Part shown: positions 17,276 through 26,296 of the stretch, piece after piece
Position numbering within the stretch: the first letter of the stretch is position 1
How the letters are laid out: every line of letters starts with the position of its first letter
Origin: Sphingobacterium puteale
GTDB taxonomy: Bacteria; Bacteroidota; Bacteroidia; Sphingobacteriales; Sphingobacteriaceae
DNA length: 64,000 nt
Assembly: GCF_003627955.1 (NCBI RefSeq)
Contig: NZ_RBWS01000005.1
Span: 1 to 64,000 of the forward strand
Reading direction: 5' to 3'
Translations under genes and position numbers: made by a program
Notes under the pieces: model-generated
The model's input: the letters and a program-made list of their open reading frames with translations, nothing else
Told to the model about the DNA's origin: nothing
The model's database searches: none

Positions 17276-17830
17276 ATGTATACACTATACGCGCTGATTT
17301 TTTTGATATGGTTTGGCATCCCAGGCCTATTCATCTATTTAATGTACTGGATCCTAAAAAAGTCTGGCCGTAAAAAATTGGGAACTATCGTCTCGATTGT
17401 TTTAATCTTACCTTTTCTTATATTCACGCTATACTTGCTATTTGATGATCTATTATTCTCTAAATCTGATGCAAGAAAACTACTCAGCGAACAGCATATC
17501 ACGCTAAACGATGATTTTAAAATTATTTCCAACCAAAGTGGCGGGTTAAGAGATTACACACACCAATTTGAACTATTTATCTCTGAAAAAGACAAACAAT
17601 CTTTTATAGATCAACGTACCTGGAGTGACAAAATGGATGAAAGAATAGAAGTTCATACCTCTGCGGTAGACAGGTATGAAGGTGACACGCTACGGGCTAA
17701 TTATCACCACAATGATTCCTATATTTATTCCATGTACCGTCCCAATGGCAAAGGTATCGCTCCGACATTTATAACTATCCGTGTATCAAAGAGTAAAAAC
17801 ACATTGACATACGAGGAGATCTTAGACTAG
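17276..17830 (+). CDS. Hypothetical protein with two N-terminal membrane helices
   Basis: The 184-residue protein has two strongly hydrophobic segments at about 4-28 and 36-57, separated by a basic loop (KKSGRKK), followed by a hydrophilic domain of about 125 residues. The pattern suggests both ends are on the same side of the inner membrane. It begins 10 bp after the lipase-like gene, so the two are probably co-transcribed. I do not recognise the family; similar small membrane proteins are common next to immunity and lipase genes in Bacteroidota. Confidence 0.6.
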   Translation: MYTLYALIFLIWFGIPGLFIYLMYWILKKSGRKKLGTIVSIVLILPFLIFTLYLLFDDLLFSKSDARKLLSEQHITLNDDFKIISNQSGGLRDYTHQFELFISEKDKQSFIDQRTWSDKMDERIEVHTSAVDRYEGDTLRANYHHNDSYIYSMYRPNGKGIAPTFITIRVSKSKNTLTYEEILD

Positions 17831-17894
17831 TTCAACGCAGAACCGATCAAATCTCCTATCGCTTTGCTTTTAAATATTTGACCACTATAATATT

Positions 17895-17937
17895 TTGTTA
17901 CTTCATACTTTACAGCAAGCAACGTATGAAGCAACAA
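17895..17937. terminator. Hairpin between convergent genes
   Basis: TTGTT-A-CTTCATAC (17895-17908) pairs with GTATGAAG-C-AACAA (17924-17937): 8 bp plus 5 bp with one A/C mismatch, 15-nt loop. It lies between the + strand gene ending at 17830 and the minus strand SWIM gene ending at 17943. No strong T run follows, so efficiency is doubtful. Confidence 0.4.
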
Positions 17938-17942
17938 ACAGG

Positions 17943-19277
17943 TTAGTCATTCAACATCTTGACGGCTAGTATATGTTTACATAGCCCTCTTTTTCCCTGA
18001 TGATTGGTAAACCAATTGCAGGTACATTGATGTTTGTCACCCTGTATAATGACGGTATGTTGCACCCCTGATCCATCAACTCTAGCTTCGATATAATCCG
18101 TTGTATTCTTAACAAATTGTACACCTGCTGTCGCAACGAGTTTTTTTGCATTTTTTAGTCTTGGGTTCAATGCCAAGATACGTTCCATTTTAAACGGCAG
18201 TCGTCTATAATAGTGCTGATGGCTATGTAGATCATAACCCAGCAACCCGATGGAAGATAACGATGCTGACAAGGTGTCCATCGTGTCAAAGTCGACATCG
18301 TGCTCTATGGAAAGCATTGTTGGATCAAATAACTCGTTGGATTTGAGTAGTCCGTTGACGGCATGAATCCATTCATCCGGAACGGCCTTAATCATATTTT
18401 CCAATACATTACCTTCGCCCGAAAATCCGCGATAACTATCTGGTGACAAGGCAAGAGTCAGTCTCATTTTACCAAAGTCGGCGACAAAAGCCGCACTTTC
18501 ACCTCCTTTTTCCTGATAAACAAGCAACTTATCTGCGAAGGTCAGCAACCCCTCCAGTAAACGTAATCGCTGTATACCACCAATACGTACCGCATCACCT
18601 GTACTTATAGGGGAAAACACAAATCGGTTAGCTCTTTTCGTCAAATAGAATTCTCCTTTCGCATTCCCTTTTGGAATACCCTGAAATAATTGGATAAGCT
18701 GAATTTTATTTAATTCAAACTGTAGCTCCATTCCCGCCAAATATAACTGAACCGAAGTCAGCCCTTTGATCCAACGCGGGGGCAAAGTCACTTTCTTTTC
18801 AGTCACTTTGGCCTTATCAGTACTAATGGCAACCTCATTGCTTCCTACTCCCAACACCATCTTTTCGGTTTTCTTGACAGCGTTTAACGCATTGAGCATA
18901 GGTTCATTAAAATCCACATTGGTTGTACCACTTGTAATAAACTCACCATCAATAGCATCTTCCAATAAATCCAGGCGCGCATAAACACCATTGCAGGAAG
19001 AGAAGCCCTCAAAACGAATCTGATTGGTACCAGCTGAAACGATAGGATCCCGCAAACTCGGAGGTACGGGGCCGAAACTCGACCGCACTACTTTCGACAA
19101 GGTCAACAAACATTTGGATGTCAGTAAAGGATCCGTCAAACTCCCCCAAAAGAAACAAGGTACATTGGCGACTTCTGCCAATTCCGACTGATGTGCCAAT
19201 ACCAATTGTTGTATGCCCGATTGCTGGGTCAGTTGTGAATTTCTTGCATAGCTAATCGCTAAATCTTGCTCTGCCAT
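17943..19277 (-). CDS. SWIM zinc-finger protein
   Basis: The 444-residue protein ends in a SWIM zinc finger with C418-x-C420 and C433-x-H435 (CTCNWF, then GLCKHIL), the CxCxnCxH pattern that binds zinc and is linked to nucleic-acid or protein binding. The preceding 410 residues contain no motif I recognise. The segment ARNSQLTQQSGIQQLV near the start is typical of SWIM proteins from Bacteroidota. The gene starts 4 bp after the stop of the WGR-domain gene on the same strand, so the two form an operon. Such pairs often lie near VWA or MoxR-type genes, and a VWA-containing Ro60 protein is encoded 5 kb away. Function is unknown. Confidence 0.82.
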   Translation of the reverse strand: MAEQDLAISYARNSQLTQQSGIQQLVLAHQSELAEVANVPCFFWGSLTDPLLTSKCLLTLSKVVRSSFGPVPPSLRDPIVSAGTNQIRFEGFSSCNGVYARLDLLEDAIDGEFITSGTTNVDFNEPMLNALNAVKKTEKMVLGVGSNEVAISTDKAKVTEKKVTLPPRWIKGLTSVQLYLAGMELQFELNKIQLIQLFQGIPKGNAKGEFYLTKRANRFVFSPISTGDAVRIGGIQRLRLLEGLLTFADKLLVYQEKGGESAAFVADFGKMRLTLALSPDSYRGFSGEGNVLENMIKAVPDEWIHAVNGLLKSNELFDPTMLSIEHDVDFDTMDTLSASLSSIGLLGYDLHSHQHYYRRLPFKMERILALNPRLKNAKKLVATAGVQFVKNTTDYIEARVDGSGVQHTVIIQGDKHQCTCNWFTNHQGKRGLCKHILAVKMLND

Positions 19278-19281
19278 ATTA

Positions 19282-22200
19282 TTATTTTATTATTTTTTTC
19301 AAAATAGGTTGTAAACTCTTATATATTTCCAGTTTCCCAAAAACCTGCTGAAGATCATCTGGAAAATGATATTGCTCCTTGTTCATCAAATCGTAATAAT
19401 ATTCGATGATTTTCTTAAAATTGGTCGGCATTTTTTCAGCAATATTATAATGCGCAAAAGCCACATCCAATAACTGCAATAGGGCATTGTTATGCTTCGA
19501 AGATATATCGCGGCATTGTTCCAGCACTTCAACACAACGACCGATCGGGCCATAACCATTGCTCAGCAGCATTCCCAATTGTTTACCTAATACAGTGGTG
19601 TCTAACCTATTTTCATTAACTGCAGCCAGAATGACTTCAACAGCCATCGCACGCACCTCTTTCTCTTTATTGAAGAGTGAAGTTGCCAGGTATAGATTGG
19701 ACTGCTGATCAAAACGGAAAAAGTCGTACAGCATCTCCTGTAGGTAAGCTGCCGAAGATTTTCCCCCAATATCACTTTTACTATTCAGTCCCATCGTTAA
19801 AAACATGGAAAGACTTTCCGTATTCTGCGGCATCAAACTATGCATATAGGGGACATCCGCCCTATACAAATAATAAGACAGTAAAGTATCGTTCCCACGG
19901 TTGAAAATATCTTTGTGATACAAAAAGGCCTCAGCTCCCTGTTTGTAAGACGGAAAATGATAGGTCAGCTTATCACCGTTATACACCTGTTCCGATTTTC
20001 TAGTTGTGTAGTTATAACCGTTATAATAGGTTGGTTCTATTTTCAATGCCGGACGGAATGGCTGGGCAGCAAAAGGAATATTCGCTAAAGGCTCCTTGGA
20101 AAATTCTTCAAAATAGGCATCCCGATGATGCGTGCGCGCCACGGTAGCCCATACACCAATCCAATTGACCGGATCGGAATCTTTGGAAGACAATAAATTT
20201 TTAAGCCAAGATTGCTGCTGAACCTTCATCGGATCCAGCCCCAGGGCATAGCTGATCACATCCTGTACCTGCTGTTCATTTATTTGTTTTATCAGGGCTT
20301 CAATTCCTTCTAAATCTTCACGGACAGTACGGCTCAGGGCTATGGACAAATCCAATAAATTGATCTTCACTCCTGCTTCCTGATAAGCCAAAATACGCTC
20401 AACGAGAACGCTCGGTGCAATCCAAAATGGCTTATGTGTCGGCAAACTCAAAAGCGGCAGGCGGATACCATCAATCCGATAACGTTGCAATAGTTCCAAT
20501 TGGCTACCCATCAGACTGACCCATTTGGAGTAATTGTGATACCGATCCTTATCTTTATATACGACAGTGGGTTTATAATACATATTAATGAAGGTCCCTG
20601 AGAAATGATTGTACCAGGAAGATTCGCGATAGGCTCCTGTCAGTTGTTTAATGTAAGGTTCCAGCTGTATCTGATAGTCTGCTGGAAAAACAGCCGTTTG
20701 TTGCACCCATGCATTCATTAAGATCTCCACCTGAATGGGGTCAGAACCACCAATTACCTCCCCCACCTTGAAAAATAATTCGTTCCAGGTCTGTGGGTAT
20801 TCATAAGCTTCGTTCAGGCAACGAACTTCTGTTGGCTGATAACTATATTGCGCTGAAGATTGACCATTCAGTTCTGCTAGGATTTCATCTTCAGAATATC
20901 CATCTTCTTGTAAAAGATGCTTCAGGTCAACAGCCACTGTACCCATCATTTGGGCTTTATATAACTGAAGCTTACCGGATAGTTCTTCTGAAGGCTCCGT
21001 CTGATTTTTTAAGATAAACTTCGCCGCCCTTTCCTGTAACTGCAAATCCGAGATCATAAAGATATCCGACGTTAGCGAAACAAATCGCTCCTGCCATTCC
21101 GGTTTTTGTTTCAATAGCTTATCAAATTGAATCAAAAGAGTTTTAAGACTTGTCTTAATATCAGTCCGCATAAAGATCGGTTCGGCCCAATCTAAAAATT
21201 CCTGTAACTGGAAATCACGATGCGAGAAGAATGGTTTTAGATAATCGACCACAAAATTGATCACAGCGCTATGTTCAGCATGCAATAAGGGAAAGAACTG
21301 TTGCTGATGTTCAATCACTGTATTCTCGGAAAGCTTCATCCGTTCAATAAGCTTTCTGAAATAGCTTTTTAGATTATTATTCCAATTTTTGGTTTGAGCT
21401 TCAAGCGCTCCAGTGATGATGAGTTCCGGATCAATTTTTCCGTTTTTCAACAAGGTATCAAACACCTTATCCCATAACAGTTCATTGACCGTATTCTGAT
21501 AATTATAATTCCAATACGTACTGTGAATGCCCGTTTCATAAGCAAATACCAAAGGGATATCCCGTTGGACCGTCAATTCATCTGTCGTCAGAAGCTCAAA
21601 AAAACTTTTTGATTCATAATTATTAAAACTAGAAATTGAACTTGCATAAAGCTCTGGTTCAAAATCAACATGTCCCATTTGCTCCAAAAAACGGAGATTG
21701 TCGTATTTAATCTGCTGCCAATCATTTTTACGAACCAACTGTAATAAATATCCGCCCAGCCATTTGGGCTTGGCATAGGCAAGGATCTGTATCACCTCCT
21801 TACTCCGGGCCTGGTTCAAAAGTTCATAAAAAATATCCCAATTACCGGCATCCGAGCCCGAAAATGTGGCGAGCGCTAGTAATTTTACTGTACGCTGTTG
21901 CTCCTTCGTGCCTCGTGTCCCCCAGTTGTACTGTGCCTTATTTTTAAATTCAGGGTCTTTGGAGAGATCACTGTAATCAACCCAATATCGCTTGGCTGCA
22001 CGAATTTCTTTTTTTAAAATTTCAAGGTTGCCACTGGAATATTCCTCCAGAAAAGGGATGATATCTGCCATCCTCGCCTCTTTGATAAGCAACTTCAGTG
22101 CTGCTATCGCCTCTTCTTTTCGCTGGCTGGCAGCCGTTGGCGGTCGAACAGCTGATCCTTTTTCCTTGCTATCAGCATCTACTGTACCATCTTCAGAATA

Positions 22201-22392
22201 GCCTTTTTTAGTCTTCTCCGCAATTAGTTTTTCGGCATCCTTTAGACAGGCTTCCTCCGAATCGAAGGTTTTACTTTTACTTTGTCCCGCCGTTCCATTT
22301 CGACCATAGGTAACCGTATGTGTCGCACCAGCTGTTTGTATTTCCCAAAATTTATCTGATGTCCCGTCTATGTATTTTAAATGCTTAAACAT
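19282..22392 (-). CDS. WGR-domain large protein (DUF6493-like)
   Basis: The 1036-residue protein has an N-terminal WGR domain (about 1-70: KYIDGTSDKFWEIQ, THTVTYGRNGTAGQ, KTFDSEEACLKDAEKLI), a nucleic-acid- or protein-binding module first known from PARP. An acidic, Ala-rich linker follows. Then comes a long helical region of roughly 900 residues with HEAT-like character (for example YEWPQ-like ALSRTVREDLEGIEALIKQI and KEKEVRAMAVEVILAAV), matching in length and style the proteins annotated DUF6493. No signal peptide is present. It is the first gene of a WGR-SWIM operon. The ATG at 22392 opens directly on the WGR domain. The biological role is not known; WGR-SWIM partners suggest nucleic-acid metabolism. 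Confidence 0.78.
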   Translation of the reverse strand: MFKHLKYIDGTSDKFWEIQTAGATHTVTYGRNGTAGQSKSKTFDSEEACLKDAEKLIAEKTKKGYSEDGTVDADSKEKGSAVRPPTAASQRKEEAIAALKLLIKEARMADIIPFLEEYSSGNLEILKKEIRAAKRYWVDYSDLSKDPEFKNKAQYNWGTRGTKEQQRTVKLLALATFSGSDAGNWDIFYELLNQARSKEVIQILAYAKPKWLGGYLLQLVRKNDWQQIKYDNLRFLEQMGHVDFEPELYASSISSFNNYESKSFFELLTTDELTVQRDIPLVFAYETGIHSTYWNYNYQNTVNELLWDKVFDTLLKNGKIDPELIITGALEAQTKNWNNNLKSYFRKLIERMKLSENTVIEHQQQFFPLLHAEHSAVINFVVDYLKPFFSHRDFQLQEFLDWAEPIFMRTDIKTSLKTLLIQFDKLLKQKPEWQERFVSLTSDIFMISDLQLQERAAKFILKNQTEPSEELSGKLQLYKAQMMGTVAVDLKHLLQEDGYSEDEILAELNGQSSAQYSYQPTEVRCLNEAYEYPQTWNELFFKVGEVIGGSDPIQVEILMNAWVQQTAVFPADYQIQLEPYIKQLTGAYRESSWYNHFSGTFINMYYKPTVVYKDKDRYHNYSKWVSLMGSQLELLQRYRIDGIRLPLLSLPTHKPFWIAPSVLVERILAYQEAGVKINLLDLSIALSRTVREDLEGIEALIKQINEQQVQDVISYALGLDPMKVQQQSWLKNLLSSKDSDPVNWIGVWATVARTHHRDAYFEEFSKEPLANIPFAAQPFRPALKIEPTYYNGYNYTTRKSEQVYNGDKLTYHFPSYKQGAEAFLYHKDIFNRGNDTLLSYYLYRADVPYMHSLMPQNTESLSMFLTMGLNSKSDIGGKSSAAYLQEMLYDFFRFDQQSNLYLATSLFNKEKEVRAMAVEVILAAVNENRLDTTVLGKQLGMLLSNGYGPIGRCVEVLEQCRDISSKHNNALLQLLDVAFAHYNIAEKMPTNFKKIIEYYYDLMNKEQYHFPDDLQQVFGKLEIYKSLQPILKKIIK

Positions 22393-22618
22393 TTTTTCTT
22401 AACGTATTATAAATTCTTTTCTCTGATGCTTAAATATAGGAAATTTAAACACAACCAGCCCTTATTTTTCACTTATGAGATAATAATCCCCTTTTACAGA
22501 CGGGAAAATACACTTTTGAAAGAGCCTGAGATTTTATCTACCAGGATTAAACGAGTTAACATCACTCACTTTATTTTCTTATCAAAAAAGCGTATATTAA
22601 ACATCAAATCACAGTCGT

Positions 22619-23497
22619 ATGATACGTATATATATCCTATTTAGTTTTGCCTTGTTGCTTTCCAGCATTACCGTAAAAGGTGAATTTTCATCAGATAAAA
22701 ACCGTTTTAGATAAGGATCAGACACACTTTCGAATAATGTAAAAAATTACATTACCAAGCTGGCAATCTTAGAAGGTTTAGATAAAAGCTCTATTCAGAT
22801 TGAAGTAGATCCCTGGGGAGAAGTTACCGTTTCTGATAAATGGCGTAAAAGCGTAAAATATAGCAAAAGCTACGGCGGTGATTATACAGCAAAAGATAAA
22901 TATGGTGCAAAAACAATAATAAAAGAGGATTTTTCGGGAAATATTATAGTAAAAGATGAGGATGGAAATGAGATCACAGTCCGGAAAAACAACAATGGTG
23001 ATTTCGATGTTCCTAATCTGGACAGAAGTCCTTCTACAATCGCTAAAAACATACATGGCAACTTAGAGATGTATGACAATAAAGGCAATGTAACGACTAT
23101 ATCCAAAAATATTTTCGGTGGTTTAGAAATACGTGACAACGATGGAAACAGCAGTACAATATCCAAAAATGTTCTAGGTGATCTGGAAATCTCTGACAAT
23201 AAAGGAAACCGTACCTTTGTATCAAAGGATGTGCTTGGTAACCTTAGTATACAAAGTAGCAATGGTAAGCGTACATCGGTAACGACAGATGTCCTAGGGA
23301 ACAAAGCAATTGATGATAATAGAGGAAATCGTATTTCTGTAAGAAAAGATATATTTGGAAATTACGAGGCAAGTGACAATCACGGTAACAATGCTTCAAT
23401 TAAAAAGGATATTTTTGGGAAAATAGTCGTTGACGACCCGAAAGGAATTTTGGAAACTGTAAAACTTCAGTTAGTTGAAGAGCTAATGAAGAAATAA
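22619..23497 (+). pseudogene. Secreted 20-residue-repeat protein interrupted by a stop codon
   Basis: From the ATG at 22619 the frame gives a good signal peptide (MIRIYILFSFALLLSSITVKG). It hits TAA at codon 32 (22712-22714) and then continues in the same frame with no further stop to 23497. After the stop come a 35-residue lead-in, ten consecutive 20-residue repeats (22820-23419) and a short tail (ELMKK). The same frame on both sides of a single stop shows a nonsense mutation in a formerly 292-residue exported protein. A truncated product could start at the ATG at 23069 but would lack the signal peptide. The repeat consensus, with DN-x-GN and K-D-hydrophobic-hydrophobic-G, suggests a beta-solenoid. 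I do not recognise the family. Confidence 0.7.
22820..23419 (+). repeat. Ten in-frame 60-bp units coding 20-residue repeats
   Basis: Each unit codes exactly 20 residues and ends in Gly. Clear examples are NLEMYDNKGNVTTISKNIFG, GLEIRDNDGNSSTISKNVLG and DLEISDNKGNRTFVSKDVLG. Units 5-10 are the most alike and units 1-4 more diverged, so the array grew by duplication and then drifted. The DNA units are not identical, so this is a protein-level repeat and not a recent microsatellite. Confidence 0.75.
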
Positions 23498-23543
23498 TTT
23501 TTTCCGCCACAACCTTTTAGTATACTGATTTTGGCATTCAGAT

Positions 23544-23813
23544 ATGGACAGAAAGTTTCTACAAAACCAATATAACGGTCAACTAAGAATTATCAGGAAG
23601 ATCATTAAGTCCTGGAATTTAATCCCTGGCGCACCATTGGATGAACTTAATGCATTGGCACATAAATTACTAAAACATTTATCAGAAGGGGCCCATATAA
23701 TAAAAATCAGAGAGATTATTGCGAGCGGGCTGGTGTCGAGATATGGCTTTTCCAACCATGAGATAGATACGGAATCATTTACCAATGAAATTATGGATTG
23801 GTGGTATGATTAG
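23544..23813 (+). CDS. Small hypothetical protein, possibly DUF1871-like
   Basis: The 89-residue protein is helical and soluble. KIIKSWNLIPGAPLDELNALAHKLLKHL is reminiscent of DUF1871 proteins, which share an I/L-x-x-W-x-P...PGAPxDE motif near the N-terminus. The tail is acidic with FTNEIMDWWYD. It follows the broken repeat-protein gene by 46 bp on the same strand. Small proteins of this type often occur among immunity-like genes; the assignment is tentative. Confidence 0.5.
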   Translation: MDRKFLQNQYNGQLRIIRKIIKSWNLIPGAPLDELNALAHKLLKHLSEGAHIIKIREIIASGLVSRYGFSNHEIDTESFTNEIMDWWYD

Positions 23814-23883
23814 GTTATATAGAAAATCCAAGCTGAATAAACGGTCTTGAACAATGAATCTATTCAAATAAATAAATAAATAA

Positions 23884-24312
23884 ATGACAGACCACAATAT
23901 AATTGACATCGTTGTTGCGGAACTCACAAAATATCCTTCGGTAAAATTCCAAAAGGGAAAGAACGACGAACTTAAAATTTATCGTAATGACGAATATGGT
24001 TTTGACATTACTCTACAAACAAATGTAAGAGAGAATACACTCCATTTTGGCTCATTTCATTGGCATTATGAAAATACCGAAGAAGAAATCGATGAAATGC
24101 TCAGTCAGCTGATTTTTGCTTTAGTAGGATTGGTCAGAATTCAAGAGTTTTCCAAAAATAGTATAGCCTATAAATGGACACTTCAGATCAAAGATTCAGA
24201 TGGGAAGTGGCACGACAACGGAACGATGCAAACAATAAATCTAAAATTTTGGACCACTCCAGATATTAGTTATCTACAAAATTCAATACTACCTGAAAGT
24301 ATAGTTAAATAA
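23884..24312 (+). CDS. Hypothetical protein, 142 residues
   Basis: The product is soluble, without signal peptide or membrane segment, and rich in beta-strand patterns (ELKIYRNDEYGFDITLQTN, TLHFGSFHWHYENTEEEIDEML). The composition and size are like small immunity or sensor proteins in Bacteroidota accessory regions, but I recognise no family. A run of AATAAATAAATAAATG precedes the ATG. It lies 70 bp after the preceding small ORF on the same strand. Confidence 0.5.
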   Translation: MTDHNIIDIVVAELTKYPSVKFQKGKNDELKIYRNDEYGFDITLQTNVRENTLHFGSFHWHYENTEEEIDEMLSQLIFALVGLVRIQEFSKNSIAYKWTLQIKDSDGKWHDNGTMQTINLKFWTTPDISYLQNSILPESIVK

Positions 24313-24344
24313 TAATGACTACTTTTTCATCGTGTTGATGTACA

Positions 24345-24566
24345 TCAGAAAGTGGCGACTTCTTCTAACAGCGGCTGCCAGTCAAAACCGAATGGCATAG
24401 TGATCAGCTTCCCTCCCGGTGTTAAAATGTATTTGCTTGGATAACCCCTGACTTGAAAACTTTTTTCCACCCGACCGTCTGACATTAACACATTTACGGT
24501 TCTTTTTATAACGTTGCTTGCCCTTGACGCGAGGGAGATAAAACAGATTGAAGTAATACTACGCAA
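24345..24566 (-). pseudogene. C-terminal fragment of a thioredoxin-like (TlpA-type) protein
   Basis: The frame ends in FQVRGYPSKYILTPGGKLITMPFGFDWQPLLEE, the last strands and helix of a TlpA-type thioredoxin, with the cis-Pro in GYPSKYIL followed by the P-G-G-K turn. The upstream part that should carry the CxxC motif is missing; the frame continues to about 24600 without it and has only a TTG start. This is a gene remnant, convergent with the 142-residue ORF and next to the Ro60 gene. Confidence 0.5.
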
Positions 24567-24760
24567 TAAAGCTGCGCACTTAAATATGCTAAACCCATAT
24601 TTTTTTGAAATAAAAAAAATATAAACCTAACAATCAACCATATACATAAAATTATTTTCTTTCTATATACTGCGTACATCTACTGCGTAGAGGTGCTTGC
24701 AATTTTGTGATGTCAGTTCAGAATAGTCTGGCAGAAATGTTTAACGATAATGCAATGATT

Positions 24761-26278
24761 ATGAAATTCAACTTCCTTAACACTAAAAAACAGCTGGTTA
24801 CGAATCATGAAAAAGCAAAGGCTTACCTCATGACACCAGAACTGGAATTGTACACTACGGTAGTCACAACTGGATTGAATGATTCATTTTATGAAAGCGG
24901 CAACAGTAGATTAAATCGAATCAAGGAACTGGTCATGACATGCGAATCGACATTTGTTGCCAAACTGGCCATCTATGCACGTACAGTGATGAACTTAAGG
25001 TCCATCCCGATAGTAATAGCTGTCGAATTAGCGAAGAAAGCCTCTGGCGAGTCGATCGTTAGTAAAGCAGTGAGCCGGGTAATATTGCGTGCTGACGAGA
25101 TAACTGAACTTCTGGCCTATTACCAGATTGCAAATAACAGAAATGGAGCGAAGAAGTTAAGTAGGCTTTCTAAGCAAATCCAAAAAGGTCTTGGAGCCTC
25201 TTTTAACAGATTTGATGAATACCAGTTTGCAAAATATAACAGAGAAGCTGAAATTAAGTTAAAGGATGCATTGTTTCTTGTACACCCTAGCCCTAAGAAC
25301 GATCAACAGCAGGCTATTTTTGACAGGATCGCAGCGGATAATCTTTCGACCGTCTATACTTGGGAAACGGAGCTTTCTAAATTGGGTCAGGAAAATTTTG
25401 ATAACGCTTTGGCCAGATCTGATGCTTTCACCAGAAAATGGGAAGAGTTGATCGAAAGTAAAAAAATGGGGTACATGGCTTTGCTCAGAAATCTTCGTAA
25501 TATACTGGAGGCTAACATATCAGCACAACATGTTTTGATGGTCTGCAATTATCTATCGAATGAGCAAGCAGTACTCAACTCTAGACAACTTCCGTTCAGG
25601 TTTCTTTCAGCTTATAGAGAGTTGAAAGTGCTAAAATCGGGTTTAACGTCAACTGTATTAACAGCATTGGAAGATGCCACGTTATGCAGTGCCAGAAATA
25701 TAAAAGGCTTCGGTTTTGAGACTTCGGTTGTGATTGCCTGTGACGTTTCAGGATCTATGCAAAAGCCTATTTCGGCAAAAAGTACGGTTTTACTGTATGA
25801 TGTAGGCTTAATGCTAGCAATGCTATTGCAGTCACAGTGTAAAGATGTAACAACAGGGATATTCGGTGATACATACAAGATAATCAATATGCCTAAACAT
25901 CGAGTGCTGACGAATGTAATGGAATATTACAAACGAGAAGGTGAAGTGGGCTATTCAACAAATGGATACCTGGTCGTGGACGATCTAATCCGTAGAAAGA
26001 AGATCGTGGATAAGGTCATGATATTTACTGACTGTCAATTATGGGATAGTAATTATAATGGTAATTCTTTGGAAAAGTCATGGAATAATTACAAAAGTTT
26101 AGCTCCAAAGGCGAAACTCTATCTATTCGATCTGGGGGGATATGGAAAACAGCCTATAGATGTGAAGCAAAATGATGTTTACCTGTTAGCGGGCTGGTCG
26201 GATAAAGTGTTTGATATACTTTCTGGCATGGACAATGCCCTATCCGCTGTCGAACATATCCATCAAGTTGAAATATAA
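24761..26278 (+). CDS. rsr: Ro60-like RNA-binding protein (TROVE plus VWA domains)
   Basis: This is a bacterial Ro60 orthologue (Rsr). The TROVE part is a ring of helical HEAT-like repeats (about residues 1-310: YLMTPELELYTTVVTTGLNDSFYE, RIKELVMTC, FVAKLAIYARTVMNLRSIP). A von Willebrand A domain follows with the MIDAS motif D-V-S-G-S-M (Asp about 328) and VMIFTDCQLW. Ro60 rings bind Y RNAs on the outside and the 3' ends of misfolded RNAs in the central hole. In bacteria they support RNA decay with PNPase and rRNA maturation. I chose the ATG at 24761 (MKFNFLNTK, 505 aa) as the conserved N-terminus; the frame is open to a GTG/ATG at 24707/24710. Three Y-RNA-like elements start about 20 nt after the stop, giving the expected protein-RNA gene pair. 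Confidence 0.88.
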   Translation: MKFNFLNTKKQLVTNHEKAKAYLMTPELELYTTVVTTGLNDSFYESGNSRLNRIKELVMTCESTFVAKLAIYARTVMNLRSIPIVIAVELAKKASGESIVSKAVSRVILRADEITELLAYYQIANNRNGAKKLSRLSKQIQKGLGASFNRFDEYQFAKYNREAEIKLKDALFLVHPSPKNDQQQAIFDRIAADNLSTVYTWETELSKLGQENFDNALARSDAFTRKWEELIESKKMGYMALLRNLRNILEANISAQHVLMVCNYLSNEQAVLNSRQLPFRFLSAYRELKVLKSGLTSTVLTALEDATLCSARNIKGFGFETSVVIACDVSGSMQKPISAKSTVLLYDVGLMLAMLLQSQCKDVTTGIFGDTYKIINMPKHRVLTNVMEYYKREGEVGYSTNGYLVVDDLIRRKKIVDKVMIFTDCQLWDSNYNGNSLEKSWNNYKSLAPKAKLYLFDLGGYGKQPIDVKQNDVYLLAGWSDKVFDILSGMDNALSAVEHIHQVEI

Positions 26279-26296
26279 GATCATCCCGCAGTATAA

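Noticed and set aside
22381..22644. 87-codon ORF on the + strand upstream of the repeat protein
   Set aside because: AT-driven open frame rich in Lys, Ile and Phe; it overlaps the WGR start and the start of the repeat protein.
22820..23419. 60-bp periodicity considered as a DNA tandem repeat or CRISPR
   Set aside because: The units differ at many bases but keep a 20-residue protein pattern in one frame, so it is a coding repeat.
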